Notes: a model not told the origin generated them from the sequence alone. A stretch of 64,000 nt of DNA from Microbacterium sp. PM5 (GCF_003293595.1 NZ_CP022162.1:587637-651636); one strand, 5' to 3'; shown: positions 20,622-28,597, counted from the first letter of the stretch. Translations and numbers: made by a program.

Positions 20622-22729
20622 TGACCGTCGCGCAGATCACCGCCCGGAAGGACACGTCCGCGAACTGGGCTGCTGCGAACCCGATCCTCGCTGCGGGTGA
20701 GTTCGGGTTCGACACGACCGTGAAGCGGCTGAAGGTCGGCGACGGTGTGTCCTCGTGGGCTGCGTTGGGCTGGTCGACGATGGCCGCCGATGAGGTCGCA
20801 TCTGTCCTCGCCGCGTCGGCTTCGATCAACGCGGGCATCGACACGACCGATGGTGCGTTCGCGACCGTCCTCGCAGACCCGGAATCTGCGTCCTCGGGTG
20901 TACTAGGCGCCACATTCGTTCCGCAGGACGCGAAGGTCTATCAGGCGCAGAAGCACGGCGTCCTGCCTGGCTCGTCTCTCTTCCGAGGGGCGCTAAACGG
21001 ACTCATCGCGATGGTCAGTGCGGCCGGCGGCGGCGAGATCGATCTCGGTAGCGGCGACTTCCAGATGGACATGTCGTCGCTGATCGCGAAATCCGGCGTG
21101 CATCTGCACGGTCGGGGTGCCCTGACCACCATCCACCTCACGCGCAACATCACAGGTACGCCCGGGCTGGTGCAGATCGGCGCAGGCGTGGACGGCTTCA
21201 CACTGAGCAAGGTCAAGCTCGTGGGTCACCGTGACCTCTACCAGGCCGACCAGAACTGCGGTGTCTGGGGTGTCCCGGGCGGCGGCTACAGCAACATCTT
21301 GATCGAGGATGTCTGGGTCGACGGATTCGACTACATGGGCATCGGTCTCATCGGCGACGTGAACCGCTTGAACGTCACCAAGAACGTCACCGTGAGGAAC
21401 TGTCGCACCACCAACACGGGTGGGCACGGCATTCTCATCCAGGGTGGGGTCGACGTCGCGAGTGTCCGCGGGTGCCTCGTGGAGAAGCACGGCCAACGCC
21501 GAGCCGACTGTCCCGGGATCACCAACGGGCGGCACTCCTACGGCGTATCGATGGTCGGAAACACGATCGACAGCACGGGCGCTGTAGGCACCTCGGCGCA
21601 TGCGATGAGCCTGGATACCGTCTTCGGTCGTGCCATCGTGTCGAACAACATCGTGCACGACTCACCCGGTTACGGCATCGAGATCGGTTCCACCGAGGAC
21701 GCAATCGTCATCGGAAACGTGGTCACCGATTGCCGGCACGGCATCGTGGTGAACGGTGACGGTGGACAGTCCCACTACCACTGCCACTCGATCACGATCA
21801 CGGGAAACACGGTCTCACGCTGCACCGTCAACGGGATCTACGTGTACATGGGCAACCCCATCAGTGAACAGGCGACACCACCCTGGCAGTACCGTCGCGC
21901 AGGGTTCGGCTACGGCACGACGACGATCGGCACGCGTGCGACAGCCGGCGGCCGCATCTACAAGCTCACCGCCACCGTGTCACCGTTCACCACCGCATCC
22001 GGTGTTCCCACGGGATGGGGTGAAACCAGCACTGGCGACACCATCACCGATGGGAACGTGACGTGGACGGACGTCGGACATCTGCACTCTGACATCGTCA
22101 TCGCCAGCAACATGGTGACGATGTGCGGGGGCGTTGGAATCCACGCGACCTACGCTGTCGCTCTCCGCATCGAAGGAAACTCGGTCACGTCCTGCGCTCA
22201 GTCGGGTCTCTACGTCGAGGGCACCTGCAACCTGTACTGGATCGGCCCCAACACCCTGCACGGCAACAACACGAACCTCGAGTCGAATCACGCGAACCTT
22301 CGCATCATCGCTCCCGCGGCGTCCAGCCGGGCAGTCAGGCTCGCAGCGACTCTCTGGGCGTTGTTTGCGAGTCTGTCGAACGACGACATCTTCATCAGTG
22401 AGCCAGCGTCTGGTGTGCGCATCGATGGGCGTCTGCTGCCGAACTCACCGAACCCGAGCGTCGCGTTCGGAGATAGGTTCGTCACCGCGAACACCACTGC
22501 GACGTCGGTGGCGACGATGGTCGACGCGAACGCGAACGCGAGCGAGATGCGCGAAGTGAAGGTGGTTGTTCGGGACGCGAACACGACGTTCGTGCACTCC
22601 GCATCTGGCACGAACACGCTGCGCATGGCTGGTGGTTCGAGTTACGCAGCTCCTCTGGGAACGGTGCTCGTGTTCGCTTTCATCTCGTCGCAGTGGTACG
22701 AAGTGGCCCGGTACGCCGGAGCCGCATGA
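20621..22729 (+). CDS. Tail spike with right-handed beta-helix
   Basis: This 702-residue protein has an N-terminal attachment domain (ITARKDTSANWAAANPILAAG with KRLKVGDGVSSWAAL) of the kind found at the start of phage tail fibres. Residues about 130-560 carry many parallel beta-helix rungs, for example ITITGNTVSRCTVNGIYV and IVIGNVVTDCRHGIVV, as in pectate-lyase-like spikes. A small inserted module, GGRIYKLTATVSP to GNVTWTDVG, interrupts the helix. The C-terminus is a separate beta domain. It probably binds or cuts a host surface glycan. It is the last gene of the late operon, before a strong terminator. Confidence 0.85.
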   Translation: MTVAQITARKDTSANWAAANPILAAGEFGFDTTVKRLKVGDGVSSWAALGWSTMAADEVASVLAASASINAGIDTTDGAFATVLADPESASSGVLGATFVPQDAKVYQAQKHGVLPGSSLFRGALNGLIAMVSAAGGGEIDLGSGDFQMDMSSLIAKSGVHLHGRGALTTIHLTRNITGTPGLVQIGAGVDGFTLSKVKLVGHRDLYQADQNCGVWGVPGGGYSNILIEDVWVDGFDYMGIGLIGDVNRLNVTKNVTVRNCRTTNTGGHGILIQGGVDVASVRGCLVEKHGQRRADCPGITNGRHSYGVSMVGNTIDSTGAVGTSAHAMSLDTVFGRAIVSNNIVHDSPGYGIEIGSTEDAIVIGNVVTDCRHGIVVNGDGGQSHYHCHSITITGNTVSRCTVNGIYVYMGNPISEQATPPWQYRRAGFGYGTTTIGTRATAGGRIYKLTATVSPFTTASGVPTGWGETSTGDTITDGNVTWTDVGHLHSDIVIASNMVTMCGGVGIHATYAVALRIEGNSVTSCAQSGLYVEGTCNLYWIGPNTLHGNNTNLESNHANLRIIAPAASSRAVRLAATLWALFASLSNDDIFISEPASGVRIDGRLLPNSPNPSVAFGDRFVTANTTATSVATMVDANANASEMREVKVVVRDANTTFVHSASGTNTLRMAGGSSYAAPLGTVLVFAFISSQWYEVARYAGAA

Positions 22730-22731
22730 TC

Positions 22732-22774
22732 AGAGCCCCCGGGTCGGCGTTCGCGTCGGTCCGGGGGCTCTTTC
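22732..22774. terminator. Bidirectional terminator between tail spike and acyltransferase
   Basis: A perfect 11-base stem, AGAGCCCCCGG (22732-22742) with CCGGGGGCTCT (22761-22771), is followed by TTTC. It lies between two convergent genes and can end transcripts from both sides. Confidence 0.85.
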
Positions 22775-22782
22775 GCGTTCGA

Positions 22783-24966
22783 TCAGGTGTTCGGGCTTGC
22801 GATGCCGATGATCTCTCCGATGGCAGGACCGAGGTGCTCTGAGTACTCCTGGGTGAGGTGGGCTGTGTCAGCCCGCATGATGATGCCGGCGGCCTCAACG
22901 GGGCATTGCTCTCCGGAGCAGAAGAGGTCATCGGTGTTCACGTACTTCACCTTTTCTCCGAAGCTCTGGCCGAGGCTCGCGAGAGCCTGGGAGACCGCGG
23001 CGTGACGTTGCTCAATCCCGCCCATGCAGTCGGATGGGCGACCAGCGCTGGTGTAGCAATTCTCAATCGCTTGAGTAGGTGGTGGCGCTCCGAGGGCGAC
23101 GACGCTCCCAACGCTGTCACTGACCTTCTGAAGCGAAGTGATGTACCCGTCTCGGATACTGGTCGCGTCTCCTCCTGAGGCGAGTCGTTCGATCGTGGTT
23201 GATGCCTGCGCGGTGATGAGCAAGTCGGGTGCGAGGTCACGGATGGTGTTGATGGCGAACTCGCGATACGTGTCGCACTCGGGGTAGGGCGCGCCGCCCG
23301 CACCGGTCACTTCCACGTCGCTGACGGGGCACTCGCGCGCTGTCAGGAGATGGATCGACCAGCCTCCGGAGGCGACAGCCGTCTGCAGCGCCGGGGTCCA
23401 CGAGATCCCGACTGAGTCTCCCCAGAGCACGATCTTCTTTGGTGCGTTTGGATCTCCGTAAACGCACTGTGCGGCTTTCGTGGCGGGATCGTCGGATGTG
23501 TTTCTCTCAAAGGTCAGGCATCCGTCTGATACCCACGGTGCGACCTTTGATCCGGGGCCGATTTGTTCGATCGATGGAGTCAGCTTTGGCCAGGATGTCA
23601 ACGCGGTCGCTTCGGCCACCTCACGCTCGACGGACTGTCTTGCATTCAGTTGTGTGGCAGACGGTGAAGGACCGAAACTGTCGGTCGCGGCGATGTATGG
23701 GGCGGGGCGGGCAGGGGCGAGAGTTGGTGCGAGTGCGAGTGCGACGAGAGTGAACGTCGCTATGCCGAGACCAATGAGCGCTCCGCTGCGCGCTTGGGGA
23801 GCAAACTCGTGACGCCAATCGCGCCAAGCGCGTCTGCCGCCGTTGTCGCTCCATAGCGGCGATTTCCAGATCGGCTTCTCGATGGCGTGGTACGCAGCCG
23901 CCGCAAGGCCGAAGCCCGCGATCGCGATGCCGAAGTTGACGACTATTCCAGCATCTGGGAACAGCGCTTTCCCGAAGACGATTACCGGGAAGTGCCAGAG
24001 GTAGAGGCTGTAGGAGATGTCTCCGACGTAGACCGCGATCGGGTTGGTGATCGGCCAGATGAAGCGCGCTTCGGTGCCGATTCCTGATGCGATGACCAGG
24101 GCAGTCGACAACGTCGGCAGGAGTGCCCATGGCGCTGGCCACACGGTGGTCGGAGTGATCACGAAGCAAGACGCGACCATCCCGGCGATGCCTACGTAAG
24201 CGAAGACGGTTCTGACTGCGCCATGGATCCGCATGAATAGCGGGGCGATGATCGCCAGGAGCGCACCGAGGCCAAGCTCCCATCCTCGTGTCAGCGTCGA
24301 GAAGTAGGCCGCGGTCGGAGAAGAGACGGATTGGAGAATGGCCCAATAGAACGATGCTGCTGACACTGCTGTGATTGTTGTGCCCGCCACGATGCGCGTT
24401 ACGCGGTCTGTTTGGCGGGCGCCGCGAGCGAAAATCACTAGGAGTCCGAGCAGGAGCCAGGGCCATACGAAGTAGAACTGTTCCTCGACGGAGAGAGACC
24501 AGTAGTGCTGCAGGGGAGAGACAGCGCCACCTTGCTGGAAGTAGTCCGTCCCGACCGCAGCGAACCGCCAGTTGGACACGAAGAAGAACGCCGCGACCGA
24601 GTCCCAAAGCACCGATGCTGCGCGCTGCGCGGTGAAGACGAGGAAAGCGACAATGACGGTGACGGCGAGCACCAGAGTGGCCGCCGGCATGATGCGCTTC
24701 ACGCGCCTCGCGTAGAAGCCCCCTGCCGATATGTGCCCGCTCCGCGTGTACTCCCTGAGCAGTGTTCCCGTGATCACGAAGCCAGAGATCACAAAGAACA
24801 TGTCAACGCCAACGAAGCCGCCAGACGGCCATCCGAGCATATGGTCGAGAAATACGACCAGCACCGCGATCGCGCGGAGACCCTGAATGTCGCGCCGGAA
24901 TGTCGGGGACTTGGAAGATGTCTTGCGGTGTCCGACCCGCGGGTATGTGGCTAGCCCAGACGTCAT
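22783..24966 (-). CDS. Membrane O-acyltransferase with SGNH domain (OafA-like)
   Basis: This 727-residue protein joins an N-terminal acyltransferase-3 domain of about ten membrane helices to a periplasmic-type SGNH hydrolase domain. The membrane part begins RRDIQGLRAIAVLVVFLDH, with a catalytic-type His and the R-x10-H layout, and also has FFVISGFVITG and HYWSLSVEEQFYFVWP. The SGNH domain shows VLWGDSVG and the late DTAH. Such enzymes O-acetylate surface polysaccharides or peptidoglycan. It is opposite to the late genes, and many codons are less GC-rich than theirs. It is likely a lysogenic-conversion gene that changes the host surface. ATG 24966 has GAGGAA upstream. Confidence 0.88.
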   Translation of the reverse strand: MTSGLATYPRVGHRKTSSKSPTFRRDIQGLRAIAVLVVFLDHMLGWPSGGFVGVDMFFVISGFVITGTLLREYTRSGHISAGGFYARRVKRIMPAATLVLAVTVIVAFLVFTAQRAASVLWDSVAAFFFVSNWRFAAVGTDYFQQGGAVSPLQHYWSLSVEEQFYFVWPWLLLGLLVIFARGARQTDRVTRIVAGTTITAVSAASFYWAILQSVSSPTAAYFSTLTRGWELGLGALLAIIAPLFMRIHGAVRTVFAYVGIAGMVASCFVITPTTVWPAPWALLPTLSTALVIASGIGTEARFIWPITNPIAVYVGDISYSLYLWHFPVIVFGKALFPDAGIVVNFGIAIAGFGLAAAAYHAIEKPIWKSPLWSDNGGRRAWRDWRHEFAPQARSGALIGLGIATFTLVALALAPTLAPARPAPYIAATDSFGPSPSATQLNARQSVEREVAEATALTSWPKLTPSIEQIGPGSKVAPWVSDGCLTFERNTSDDPATKAAQCVYGDPNAPKKIVLWGDSVGISWTPALQTAVASGGWSIHLLTARECPVSDVEVTGAGGAPYPECDTYREFAINTIRDLAPDLLITAQASTTIERLASGGDATSIRDGYITSLQKVSDSVGSVVALGAPPPTQAIENCYTSAGRPSDCMGGIEQRHAAVSQALASLGQSFGEKVKYVNTDDLFCSGEQCPVEAAGIIMRADTAHLTQEYSEHLGPAIGEIIGIASPNT

Positions 24967-25068
24967 AGAGGTTCCTCGTCTCAGACCTTGGGGGGAGTGG
25001 GGTCCTCGCAAAGCGTAGCGAACCGCCGGTTACGGGCATGTCACGAGTGTCACCGCTGCTCCATCCAT

Positions 25069-25120
25069 AGAACAGCCCCCGGCTGGCCCTCACGGGTCGG
25101 CCGGGGGCTGTTCTGCTTTT
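25069..25120. terminator. Strong 15-base hairpin terminator
   Basis: A perfect stem, AGAACAGCCCCCGGC (25069-25083) with GCCGGGGGCTGTTCT (25100-25114), is followed by GCTTTT on the plus strand. It lies just downstream of the small minus-strand gene ending at 25123 and insulates the acyltransferase gene. Confidence 0.85.
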
Positions 25121-25122
25121 CA

Positions 25123-25254
25123 TCAGTACAGACGTTCCGCACGGTCGAGTTCGATCAACGCGTCCATGCTCTGACGAGCCGTATATGCGTCGTCGGGTGC
25201 ATCGCAGATTATCTGCCAGCGTCGACGAGCTGCATTAAGACGAATCGTATTCAT
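25123..25254 (-). CDS. Small helical hypothetical protein (43 aa)
   Basis: A clear AAGGAGG stands upstream of the ATG at 25254. The product has an Arg-rich helix (NAARRRWQIICDA) and a second helix (ARQSMDALIELDRAERLY). The frame is open further upstream, but the ribosome binding site decides for the short form. It could be a small regulator or an antitoxin-like protein. Nothing proves either. Confidence 0.55.
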   Translation of the reverse strand: MNTIRLNAARRRWQIICDAPDDAYTARQSMDALIELDRAERLY

Positions 25255-25306
25255 GGGCTTCTTCCCTCCTTCCCCCACCAGGGTGGGTGAGGAAGCTACC
25301 AGGTGT

Positions 25307-25582
25307 TCAGTACGCTCGCACGCTGAGCAGTCGCCACCCATCGGGCACGAGAGCTTCGACCTGGCCCATGGTGTCGGCTTCGATCTCCCGGACACCGTCG
25401 CGGCGCTCCATCGTCCCGGTGGCCTTGATGAGCGTGGAGCCCTTCACCATAGAGACGGGTGCGGCGGTGAGCTCCCACCCAGCGGGGACCTGCGCGGTGA
25501 GTTTGGCGTGGACGTCGGCGAGGGAGTCGCCTTCGACGGTGATGGTGCGGGTCTCCACGGGTCGGATGAGGCCGGTCAGCAT
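25307..25582 (-). CDS. Hypothetical prophage protein with internal repeat (91 aa)
   Basis: ATG 25582 gives a 91-residue beta/alpha protein. Two similar halves are visible: DVHAKLTAQVPAGWELTAAPV and GQVEALVPDGWRLLSVRAY, each with V-P-x-G-W-[ER]-L. The GWxL pattern recalls DUF4177-type small domains. No ribosome binding site is clear. Function unknown. Confidence 0.5.
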   Translation of the reverse strand: MLTGLIRPVETRTITVEGDSLADVHAKLTAQVPAGWELTAAPVSMVKGSTLIKATGTMERRDGVREIEADTMGQVEALVPDGWRLLSVRAY

Positions 25583-25592
25583 GCTCACCAGC

Positions 25593-25892
25593 CTACGGTC
25601 GCACCATCGGCGCACCGTGCGAGCCGGCGTCGCGTCGCGCGCGACCGTCGCCGACCCAGTCGAGCGCGCCAGGGATCTCGAGGAGTGCCTTGCAGAGCGT
25701 GCGGGTGTGGTCGTCACCGTAGAAACCGACCCACGATCCGGCGACGCGGGCGAGGATGTCGGTACGGGCGCCGGCGACACGGTGCAGCTCGTCGACGACA
25801 GCCGTAGCATCCGTGGCGTATCGGTGCCGGCCGCAGATTGCGGAGAGCAGCACGTCGAGAGCGGTGTCGGGGTCGAGGCCTGAGCGGGACAT
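25593..25892 (-). CDS. Hypothetical prophage protein (99 aa)
   Basis: ATG 25892 is preceded by TACGCT six bases upstream, a likely -10 box for a leaderless mRNA. The helical N-terminus MSRSGLDPDTALDVLLSAICG is followed by TAVVDELHRVAGARTDILARVAG. No known family. The frame continues upstream without further support. Confidence 0.5.
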   Translation of the reverse strand: MSRSGLDPDTALDVLLSAICGRHRYATDATAVVDELHRVAGARTDILARVAGSWVGFYGDDHTRTLCKALLEIPGALDWVGDGRARRDAGSHGAPMVRP

Positions 25893-25920
25893 GCGGGGAG
25901 CGTAGATCCGGCCGCGGACA

Positions 25921-26082
25921 TCAACCGCCGCGGATGCCGGGTAGCTGGTCCGCGCCGGCCGGCCTGTCAGCCCACGGCGACGGGTCCACGTGGCCGCACC
26001 CGCGACACACGTACTCGGACCATCCACGGTGCATCACTGTTCCGCACTCGGGGCAGCGCGGCTCGGCGAGGTAGTCCTCCAT
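25921..26082 (-). CDS. Zinc-ribbon micro-protein (53 aa)
   Basis: The sequence CPECGTVMHRGWSEYVCRGCGHV carries two CxxC knuckles 13 residues apart, a complete rubredoxin-like zinc ribbon. ATG 26082 is preceded by TACGCT seven bases upstream and has no ribosome binding site, so the mRNA is probably leaderless. It may bind DNA or a protein partner. Confidence 0.6.
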   Translation of the reverse strand: MEDYLAEPRCPECGTVMHRGWSEYVCRGCGHVDPSPWADRPAGADQLPGIRGG

Positions 26083-26130
26083 GGGCGGGAGCGTACTCGT
26101 CGTGTCGGAGGGCAGGCGCAGACTATCCCC

Positions 26131-26343
26131 ATGCCCACACCGACAACCGCGCAGCTGCTCGACTTCGCAGCCGCTCATCCCGACATCCGGGGTGAGGTTG
26201 AGGGGATGATCCGCCGAGAGCTCGGCATCACGGCAGCGCGATACTGCCAGCTGTTGATGCGCGCGGCGACGTCGATCGAGGGGCAGGCGTACGACCCGAT
26301 CACCGCTCACCGGGAGATCCGGCGGATTGACGTGCTCCGCTAG
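26131..26343 (+). CDS. DUF3263-like small DNA-binding protein
   Basis: The 70-residue product has REVEGMIRRELGITAARYCQLL-type order: a helix, a turn with LGITAARYCQLL, then DPITAHREIRRI. This resembles actinobacterial DUF3263 proteins (helix, FG-[IL]-S-x-x-RYYQxL, DP..xRRLRR), which look like helix-turn-helix proteins. CAGACT six bases before the ATG may be a leaderless -10 box. It is divergent from the zinc-ribbon gene and might regulate this end of the prophage. Confidence 0.6.
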   Translation: MPTPTTAQLLDFAAAHPDIRGEVEGMIRRELGITAARYCQLLMRAATSIEGQAYDPITAHREIRRIDVLR

Positions 26344-26352
26344 TATCCGAGC

Positions 26353-26922
26353 ATGAGTGATGAGGTCGCTGCTGATCTGAGCGCAGGGGATGGGAAGTCC
26401 GTTCCGCTGCTGTCCTTCGTGTCCCACATCGATGGGAAGAACGCGCGTGTGAGCGTGTGGCCGGATCGGGTGGAGTGGGATCGGAAGGGTCTCCTGTCGA
26501 CGGGGGCGAAGGCGGGGATGGCTGTGATGACTGCGGGCATGTCGTATCTGGCGACGGGTGTGACGCGGAAGCAGTCGACTGAGGTGATCCCGGTGAAGTC
26601 GATCATGTCGGTCACGACGAAGCGTGGGTTGGGGTTGCAGACGAAGGTCCATGTGATCACGTCGGGCAACACGATCGAGATGCGCATCGCTCACAAGGAG
26701 GCGGAGCAGGTCCGTGAGGTGCTGATGCAGCTCGCTTCGGGTACTCACCCGTCGCAGACGTATTCGGTCGCTGTGGAGTCTCCTGCGGCCGCTCCGACCC
26801 CTACCCCGGCGGTGCCTGACTTGGCTGCGCAGTTGCAGCAGCTTGCTTCTCTGCGTGATGCGGGGATTCTGACGGAGGATGAGTTCGCGGCGAAGAAGGC
26901 CGACATCCTGTCCCGTTTCTGA
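26353..26922 (+). CDS. SHOCT-domain protein with PH-like N-terminus
   Basis: This 189-residue protein ends in a SHOCT motif (LASLRDAGILTEDEFAAKKADIL, residues about 165-187). Before it lies a beta-rich domain with RVSVWPDRVEWDR and STEVIPVKSIMSVTTKRG, like bacterial PH-domain proteins, and a Pro/Ala linker. TAGTAT ends six bases before the ATG, so a leaderless transcript is likely. Such proteins are found in phages and hosts. The role is unknown. Confidence 0.7.
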   Translation: MSDEVAADLSAGDGKSVPLLSFVSHIDGKNARVSVWPDRVEWDRKGLLSTGAKAGMAVMTAGMSYLATGVTRKQSTEVIPVKSIMSVTTKRGLGLQTKVHVITSGNTIEMRIAHKEAEQVREVLMQLASGTHPSQTYSVAVESPAAAPTPTPAVPDLAAQLQQLASLRDAGILTEDEFAAKKADILSRF

Positions 26923-26928
26923 TCCGCT

Positions 26929-27015
26929 GTTTACTCTCCGTTTTGACTGGTTTCCTGAGGTTTGCACTGCTCTGGCGAGTGTCTACTTCTCGGGGTAATG
27001 GAACGTAGAGTAAAC
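26929..27015. repeat. Widely spaced inverted repeat next to attR
   Basis: GTTTACTCT (26929-26937) and AGAGTAAAC (27007-27015) are perfect complements 69 bases apart, directly left of the attachment core. They may be arm-type integrase or excisionase binding sites. Confidence 0.4.
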
Positions 27016-27025
27016 CCCGCCCCGT

Positions 27026-27062
27026 ATCGCTTCAGTGTGGGTTCGAGTCCCACCGGGGGTAC
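27026..27062 (+). repeat. attR: 3' end of a tRNA gene, first copy
   Basis: The sequence contains a T-arm (GTGGG, loop TTCGAGT, CCCAC) followed by an acceptor-like CGGGGGTAC. No D-arm or anticodon arm lies upstream, so this is only the 3' part of a tRNA, as left by a tRNA-targeted integrase. It matches the copy at 28598-28634 in 36 of 37 positions. Confidence 0.8.
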
Positions 27063-27185
27063 GCGGACACTCGGCCGAGGAGCGCGACGTGTTTCCAGCG
27101 CGGTGCTGTGAGAGATGTCTCCACTTCAGATCTACCCGCCGCACCGACTGATCTTGCAATGCCGTCTGCGTGAAAGGACATGACG

Positions 27186-28298
27186 ATGCGCCGAAGGTTT
27201 GAGCTCGACTCATTGCGAGGGATGGCCGCGCTATCCGTCCTTCTATATCACGCACTCGCTCTCAACTCCGATCAACTCACCGCGGCGATCCAGTTGCGCC
27301 CGGTGGACGGCGTGTTGCCACAACTTTTGGCGTACTCTCCATTGCATCTGTTCTGGCTCGGCGGCGAGTCCGTGTGGCTCTTCTTCGTCCTTTCAGGGTT
27401 CGTGCTGACTCGGTTGGCGCAGACCACTCTCTTCTCCTGGCAGTCTTACTATCCGAGCCGGGTCTTGCGTCTGTATTTACCGGTTGCCGCCGCGATCGTG
27501 CTCGCATGGTTGACGTACACGTATCCGCACGTTCTCACACCGACCATGGATCAGCTTCTGCCGACCAGCTATCCTCCTCCGCTCGTGCTTCAAGACCTTC
27601 TCCTCGTCGGTGGCACATCCACGTCACTCGGAGTCCTTTGGTCGTTGCAATGGGAGGTCATCTTCTCGTTGGCTTTGCCTCTATATCTGCTCGTGGGTCG
27701 TCGCTGGCCCGTGCTTAGTCTCGTGTCGGGACTGATCCTGTGTGTTCTGGGTTGGAAGCTGAACGTGGCTTCAGCTTCGTATTTGCCTATGTTCCTTATC
27801 GGCGTGGTGCTGGCGACACACTGGAATCGTGTTGTCAAACATGTCGAACCGGCGTTCGCGAAAAGGTTTGGGGGAGCCATCTTCGGCGCTGCCGCCTTGG
27901 TGGTCGGTTGCGCAGGAATGCTGGCGTACTACCTCCTTGGTCCGAGCCTCGGCGAGTGGAGTCGAGCGGTCACCGTTCCCATCACGCTCGCTGCTATCAC
28001 TCTCCTCATCGTCGTCGTGCAGATGTGGTCCCCACTTTCGCGTGTTCTGTCGATGCCCCCGTTCCGTTTTCTCGGCAGAGCGTCGTATAGCCTGTACCTC
28101 GTTCACATGCCTATCGTCGTTCTGTTTCTCTTCGTGCTTAAACCGGGTGTACTCTCCGCGGCTGCCGGGGTTCTCGTCTCATTGCTCGTGGCCGTGGTGT
28201 TCTACTATGTCGTGGAGCGCCCGGCGCACCGCTTCGCGCAAAGGACGCGCAAGCAGCTGACTGAAGCGACGTTGCCTCAAGAGTCAGCAGCACGATGA
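27186..28298 (+). CDS. Membrane acyltransferase-3 family protein
   Basis: The 370-residue product has the acyltransferase-3 signature FELDSLRGMAALSVLLYHALAL, FFVLSGFVLTRLA, WSLQWEVIFSLALPLYLL and RASYSLYLVHMPIV, with about ten membrane helices. There is no SGNH domain, unlike the enzyme at 22783. It probably acylates a cell-envelope sugar. ATG 27186 is preferred because GAAAGGA lies seven bases before it; ATG 27180 is too close to that site. Codon use is less GC-rich than in the chromosomal genes, which suggests transfer. Confidence 0.82.
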   Translation: MRRRFELDSLRGMAALSVLLYHALALNSDQLTAAIQLRPVDGVLPQLLAYSPLHLFWLGGESVWLFFVLSGFVLTRLAQTTLFSWQSYYPSRVLRLYLPVAAAIVLAWLTYTYPHVLTPTMDQLLPTSYPPPLVLQDLLLVGGTSTSLGVLWSLQWEVIFSLALPLYLLVGRRWPVLSLVSGLILCVLGWKLNVASASYLPMFLIGVVLATHWNRVVKHVEPAFAKRFGGAIFGAAALVVGCAGMLAYYLLGPSLGEWSRAVTVPITLAAITLLIVVVQMWSPLSRVLSMPPFRFLGRASYSLYLVHMPIVVLFLFVLKPGVLSAAAGVLVSLLVAVVFYYVVERPAHRFAQRTRKQLTEATLPQESAAR

Positions 28299-28330
28299 CG
28301 TCACCGATGCGGTCCGAGGATCATCGGCGA

Positions 28331-28345
28331 TGACACCGCGTGTCA
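28331..28345. promoter_or_regulatory. Duplicated palindromic operator, decayed promoter
   Basis: TGACACCGCGTGTCA is identical to the palindrome at 29591-29605. Here the downstream TAGGCT -10 box is absent, so the copy is probably silent. Confidence 0.6.
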
Positions 28346-28384
28346 CGAGATGGATTTCTTGAGGCGCGAAGAATCCCGATCCCG

Positions 28385-28560
28385 ATGATTATTGCCCTGC
28401 TGGATCTGTCCCGAGCCGCTGTGGTCGGAGCCAGCGGCACGCTGGCCGAACGCTCGGCTGCCGTTTCGGTGGTGTCGGGACCTGTTGCCGCCGTCGACCT
28501 CGACGCGCTCCGGTCGCCCGCAACGAACCTCGTGGTCCGCACCCCGGAATCACGCGGTCG
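28385..28560 (+). pseudogene. Truncated copy of the PLP-enzyme gene 5' end
   Basis: From ATG 28385 the frame encodes ERSAAVSVVSGPVAAVDLDA and then TNLVVRT. It aligns with ARSTAVSAVSGPVASIDLDA and MDLVVRS at the start of the intact gene at 29645. The DNA is clearly diverged, so this is not a recent duplication. After about 55 codons similarity stops at short repeats, and the frame runs into the attachment repeat. The ribosome binding site GAAGGAG of the intact gene is GAAGAAT here. Confidence 0.75.
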
Positions 28561-28579
28561 ATTCCCCGGAATCACGCGG
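28542..28579. repeat. Direct repeat CCCCGGAATCACGCGG (two copies)
   Basis: The 16-base unit occurs at 28542-28557 and 28564-28579, with a period of 22 bases, just before the second attachment repeat and a short AT-rich patch (CTATATATAC). It marks the point where the truncated gene copy ends. Confidence 0.7.
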
Positions 28580-28597
28580 ACGCTATATATACGCGCA

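Larger units (their letters stand above)
1..27062. mobile_element. Siphovirus-type prophage, right part (left end outside window)
   Basis: The order small early genes, HNH nuclease, terminase, portal, protease/scaffold, capsid, neck, tail tube, tail chaperones, tape measure, minor tail, endolysin, holin-like proteins and tail spike is that of a long non-contractile-tailed phage. The structural genes overlap or abut and share one strand. The right border is placed at a 37-base copy of a tRNA 3' end (27026-27062), the usual attR signature. No integrase, excisionase, repressor or replication gene is visible, so these must lie to the left of the window. The structural genes show no stop codons or truncations, so the element may be intact. 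Confidence 0.9.

Noticed and set aside
22787..24954. Plus-strand frames opposite the acyltransferase
   Set aside because: All are antisense to a gene with clear membrane and SGNH motifs and have no ribosome binding sites.
27000..27062. Complete tRNA gene at the attachment repeat
   Set aside because: Only the T-arm and an acceptor-like 3' strand are present. No anticodon arm, D-arm or matching 5' acceptor strand lies within 100 bases upstream.
28542..28579. CRISPR-like repeat
   Set aside because: There are only two 16-base copies with a 6-base spacer and no cas genes.
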